The notes beneath the pieces are model-generated. The model saw only the letters and a program-made list of their open reading frames with translations. It searched no databases and was not told the origin of the DNA. The translations under genes were made by a program, and so were the position numbers. Below, one piece after another: positions 38,901 through 44,900 of a DNA stretch of 64,000 bases (positions are counted from its first letter, which is position 1; each line of letters starts with the position of its first letter). Origin of the DNA: Aquatica leii (taxonomy: Eukaryota; Arthropoda; Insecta; Coleoptera; Lampyridae); the NCBI GenBank assembly GCA_035610365.1, contig CM069436.1, positions 10,902,937 through 10,966,936 of the forward strand, given 5' to 3'.

Positions 38901-41900
38901 GAAGACTGACGACTTTGAACTGCGGTGAAATAGGCTATATATGACGGCATCGTACTAAACCTAAGAAAAGGACAAGAAAAATGCTCAAAAATTTGGAACG
39001 AGGTGACCAAAAGAGACAAAAGGTAATCTCGTCTAATCAGGCTCCGGAGATTGCAATTCAAATGGCATTGCCAATGGAACAATTGCATAGCATTTACCTT
39101 GATGGCAAGATCAATGGAAGAAGTGTTCAGTTACTGGTTGACACGGGAGCGACGAAAACCATCATTTGTCACAGACAAGTCAAAGTAACCATTGGTTTAG
39201 AAAATGGAGTACTCGACCATCAAGTACTGGCAGTCAACATCACGGATGAAGTTATTCTAGGAATGGACGTTATAATGAAGTATGAGTTCTATTTTGATAT
39301 GAAGAACGATGTCCTGAAGATGGACAATGAAGAAATTCCCTTTCATTCGTCAGAGAAGGCAGCTGTACGAGTCTTATTGAGTAAAGACGTGACTCTGCCT
39401 GCAAGGACTGAAAGTGTGGTGATGGCACGCCTGGATAGAAATCTCCGAGAAGGCTACATACACGCGATTGAACCAATGGAGGACAAATTAGTTGAAAAAG
39501 GATTACTCGTTGGCAGAACTTTAGTACGAGTGAAAAACACCATGTCAGTAAGGATCTTAAATATCAACTCAGATCCTGTAACGTCGAAAAAGAAGACCGT
39601 AGTAGACCAATGCACGCCAGTATCTGAAATTGTGATATACGTGAAATCTAATAAAGATTCGTCGCCGAAGAAAAGTCCACAATATTTATTAGCCAAAACC
39701 TCAGCCAAGACCAGCTGGCTAAGGTTAAAGTGTTGATCCAAGAGTATCAGTGTGTTTGCGCTACAGAGTGATTGTAAAGGAAGAACTAACGTGGTGAAAC
39801 ATAAAATTAATACCGGAGACGCTAGACCGATACGACAACATCCACGCAGACTTTCTTTGGCGAAAAGAAAAGAAACCGAACAAAGAGAGAGAAGGCTTGA
39901 TTGAACCTTCAAATAGCCCATGGGCGTTTTCAGTGGTACTCGTAAAGAAGAAAAATGGATCAACCAAGTTTTGCGTAGACTACAGACAGCTAAATAACGT
40001 GATAAAAAAGGACAACTACCCTTTACCCAGAATTGACGATACGTTAGACACCCTGTCCGGATCCAAGTGGTTTTCTACGTTAGACTTAAAGAGTGGTTAC
40101 TGGCAGGTAGAATTGGAACTCAAGAATCGTGAAAACAGTTTTTACGATCGGAACTGGTTTGTGCCAGTTTACCATGATGCGCTTCGGACTGTGTAACGAT
40201 CCTGCAACGTTCGAGCGTTGGATGGAGGCTATCTTGCGCAAACTGTCTTGGAAACGTGCTTGGTTTACCTAGTGGACGTGATGGAAGGTCGTTTGAAAAG
40301 TACTTGAACAATTTGAAAGAAGTGTTCCAGCGACTACGTGGGGCAAACTGAGCTCAAAGAAGTGTCACGTATGTAAGAAAAAAGTACAATACCTTGGCCA
40401 CGTCGTCGACACGGGAAGCAGACTACAGTTAGTAGTGCCAAAGAGCCGGGTGTCAAAAGTATTGAAGCAGCTCCACGATGGTACATCAGGAGAACACTGT
40501 AGCATTACGAAGATATTGGGGAAAGTTTGAGAACGATTCTACTTGATGAACTGCAAAGAAGACGTCATGAAATGGTGCATTAAATGCACGGTCTACGCAT
40601 CAGAAAATGGTTCAACGAAACAGCGCAAAGCACTTATGAAGCAATACAACGTAGGAAGCCCTTTAGAAAGAGTAACGATTGGCATCGCAGAGCCGTTCCT
40701 AGAATCCGATTTGGGAAATAAATACATCCTGGTGCGATGGATTATTTCACGAAATTAACGGGGGCTTACGTCATACCCAATCCAAAAACAGCTGCAGTTG
40801 CAGACGTATTAGTAAAAGAATTTTTCTGGCGGTTTAGAGTTCCGTTGGGATTACACTCCGATCAAAGTCGCAACTTTGAGTCTGGGCTGTTTTAAAAAGT
40901 TTGCCGACTGTTGGTAATATTATGAAAACTAGGACGACGTCTCTCCATCTTCAATCTGATGGCATGGTTAAGCGGATGAATCGAACAATAGAAAAATACT
41001 TAGCCAAAGTAGTGTCCGAATACTAAAAAGACTGGGATCAGTATTTGCATCTTTTCCTATTGGCATACCCATCATCCGTTTACGATAGCATAGGCCAAAC
41101 ACCGATATATGGGGAAGGGCATACCAAATTGTATCAAATAAGCTTAAATTAGGAAAAGGAATAACGGCAAAACAAACTTTCGATAATATAACAGAAGACG
41201 AAATAATAAAACAGGCCAAAACAATAAAAAACAAAAAGTCACCTAGACCGGACGGAATCCCCCCAGAAATTATTAAAGAATATGCTTTAGCACATCTAAG
41301 CAAGTTGGCATATTTAATAAATTATTACCTAGGCATAGGCGAATACTCCAGAATATGGAAAAAGGCCAAACTGGTGCTGATACCAAAACCATTAAAAGAA
41401 GACCAAAACGAAATAAAATATAGGCTAATATGCTTATTGGACGTCATGGGCAAACTCATGGAAAAATTATAAAAAACAGGTTGCTTGAAGAAATGGGAAA
41501 AGAAAACGTATTACATAAAAATCAATATGGGTTCATTAAATGCAAAAGTACAATCGATGCAATAAGCAAAGTGAGGGAAAGGCCAAATGAGATAATGAGA
41601 AAGTGCACAAAAAGCAGAGATATAAGCATACTTACTACACTAGACATTAAAAACGCCTTTAATATGGTACCCTGGGATAAATTATGTAACGACATTAATG
41701 AACTTAAAATAAGCGAATATCTTAAAACCATATTAAAGAGCTATCTAAATGATAGGAAAATTGTAACAGAGTATGGAGATGAAGTAGAGATAACATACGG
41801 TGTTCCTCAAGGGTCAATTTTAGGACCAATACTTTGGAACATGTACTACAACAAAATCTTAAATGAAGATGTCGGCTTATACGCCAAAACAGTCGCTTTC

Positions 41901-44900
41901 GCCGATGACCTGGCTCAAGTTACATGGAGCAAACAAAAGAAGAAGTTCAAAATAGAACAGAATACGCGATTGCAAGAATTGAAAAAAAGCTAAACGAGAT
42001 GGGTTTATTTCTAGAAGATGACAAAACCGAAATTATAAATATGGTGGAGAAAAGAAATACACAAGAAACACAAATTAAGATTGGGGATAACACAATTAAC
42101 AGTAAAAAACAACTAAAATATCTGGGTATATACTTAGATACAAGTATAAAAATGACAGAGCATGTTGAAAACTTAAAAACCAGAACAGAAGACGTCATAA
42201 AAGCAATATACAGGATAACACCTAACGCAAGTGGGCCAAAATCAAAAAAGAGGAAGATTCTGTGTAATGCTGCACTGTCTATCGTACTATATGGTACACC
42301 GACGTTGGATAAAACAATTACATTTAACAAAATACGTAAATATACTAACAAACATAAATAGAAAACTAGCGCTAAGAACAACGTCGGCATACCACACAGC
42401 ACCGACACAGGCAATAGAAGTGATTGCCAGAATGCCGCCGATAGACCTACAAGTACAGCTGAGATAAAAAGTGTACAAACATAAAAAGGATAAAATATAT
42501 ATCGCGAAAGCCAAAGAAGATATGATGGAAGAGTGGCAAAAGCGATGAGATAAATATAATGGATGAACAAAAATCTTCATCAAAGATGTTAAAAGCTGGT
42601 ACTACTTAAAGTGGGGTGAAGCGGACCACCACATCACACAAGCAATGACGGGACACGGAGTTTTTGGAAAATTTTTGCATCGCATTGGTAAACAAGAAAC
42701 GGACACCTGTTTTTACTGCGACTCTGAAGATGGACATACTTTATTTATATGCCCCAAATGGGACATAGTACGAACGCAGACAGAAAATAAATGTAATGCA
42801 AAATTACACAAGGAGAACATTGGAGAGAAGATGATGGAATCAGAGGACTTATGGAAGTACATAACTGAAATGCTAAGATATATTATGAAATGTAAAGAAA
42901 AAACAGAAAAAATAGTAAAAAAACAGAAATGAAGATAGAGCCAGAAAACATCTAGCGTAAACCACATACTTAAGAGCGGTACCTAAATCCGCCCTACCCG
43001 AAGTAATACTACAGTAGTTCCGGGTAGGCCTCACATGCAAAGCGGAATGGAGGAGGTTTTTTAATCGGTCGGCAAACATCATCTTAGCCAACCCGACACT
43101 ACCGGTCAGCCTGGCGACCGGTGTCTGATAACAGATTTTTCCCTCTCTTAAAAAAAAAGGCCAAACACCATCCTGTGTGATGCTCGGTCGCAAAATACGA
43201 CTGCCATGCGACCTCCAATTTGGACGAAAACCGGAAAAAGAAGTTGCTGGAGAAGATTACGCCAGCAAGCTGACCAAGAGGCTAGATGAAGCATACATAC
43301 AAATTGCCAGCGACAAGATGAAGACTAGATATGACGTCAAGGCACAAAATGGTGGGTTTCAACCTGGGGACATGGTATGGTTGTATAATCCCCAAAGTAG
43401 ACGTGGTTTGTCACCGAAGCTGCAAAGGCATTGGGAGGGCCCTTATAAAGTCGTGCAGCGTATTAATGACGTTATATATTGCATCCGAAAACCACCCAGA
43501 GGCAAGCCAAAAGTAGTCCACGTCGATAGTCTAGCCCCGTTTGCTGGCGAAAAGCACAATACGCAAGTTCAGGTCCAAACCAGAATAATAACTAGCAGAA
43601 CCAGAAATCAAATCGAAGGATTAGAGTTTGATAAGTTTATGAGCTTATACGAAGGTTCTGGAATAGCTAGGTTCGGAGTTACCACCGAGGAACAACAAGA
43701 CCTGTTCCAAGCACAAAAAGATTACGCCATCGCACATTGCGTGAGGGGTTGCAGTCGTATTTAAAAAGAAATTTGAACAGCTAGATGAACTACAAAGACA
43801 GCAACCGGCAGTCGGAAAATTTTTAAAACTGTTTGGTGACAGACGCTTCGTTTTCTATCTGGTCACCAAGAAATACTCAAGTACCAAGCCGTTATACGAA
43901 ATTCTGTGGCGGTCATTATGGAATCTGAAGAGAGAAATGGAGTTCTACCATGTTAAGAAATTGGCAGTACCCAAGCTTGGTTGTGGTTTAGATCAACTGA
44001 ATTGGAAGACAGTTCGAAACATGTTGAAGGTCGTCTTCCGAGGAACAGGTTTTCAAGTGTTGGTCTGAGTTACCAACCAAGGAGAATATCGGATCAGGAA
44101 AAGTCCATTGACTGTTACTTTTTTGATCAAGAAAGTTTCAGAAATGGAGAGAGCTGCCGCTATCGCCACGATCCTTTTCACCAGTGTCGCATCCAGTTTC
44201 TTGTTTTGAGACAAAACAGTCCTAAGAAGGGGTCAGTGAAACGTTCGGGAAATTGTTAGAACATTCGCGAACGTTTCGCCAAAACGTATAAATGCGGTAC
44301 AAACAAATCATAGGGCAGTTATTGCAGTAATGTGAAGACGACAGTGTTAAGAAAAGTATTCATGTTTAAATAAATAAGTGATTAACGCGTGTATTCGAGA
44401 TAAATATACAGAGTATAACCTTGTACGTGACTTTAAAGGTCTTTTAACTGCTTACGGATGCTATCCTGGTTGACTGCCATTCTTTTTATTTCTTTTAGGC
44501 GTTTTCTTCTGTTCTACCCTCTTTTCTAAGCTCTATTCCCATGGTTCTCGTTGCCTTTCTTTTTGTTCTTTCTGGTTTTGCTTCTAGTATTTTTCTGGTG
44601 TCTCCATGTTTTTTAACATCCTTAGTGTGTGCCCATACTACTGTAGCTATATTCTCTCTGCTTCTTGTATTGGCGGTTGTTGACCTACTTCTCTGGTAAT
44701 TTTCTAACTATTATTTAAAATTTTTTCTGCTTGATTTCAATATTTTTGTAAAACTTTATCGTAAGTATTACTAAAGTCTAATAGAAATATTGCTTACATT
44801 TACAACAACTAACAAAAACGACTTCTCAGGCCCGTGTTGTGTAAAGTTGTATATCAAACATATTCTGCATCCTATAATTAAATAACTAATATTTAAAATT

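Larger units (their letters stand above)
37026..44438 (+). mobile_element. Ty3/gypsy LTR retrotransposon with C-terminal macrodomain, nested insertions
   Basis: Left LTR 37026-37383, right LTR 44253-44438 (3' truncated). Between them, on the plus strand: gag (37613-38940), protease (about 39080-39320), RT (about 39780-40430), integrase (40470-41103, resuming at 43170) and a macrodomain (about 43690-44068). Two younger insertions sit inside: a Penelope fragment (37755-37991) and an R1-type LINE (41104-43157). Several stops and frameshifts make it inactive. It is in the intron of RhoGAP100F in opposite orientation. Confidence 0.92.

Noticed and set aside
41947..42570. 207-residue minus-strand membrane-like frame
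   Set aside because: Antisense shadow of the R1 LINE reverse transcriptase, which has clear RT motifs on the plus strand.
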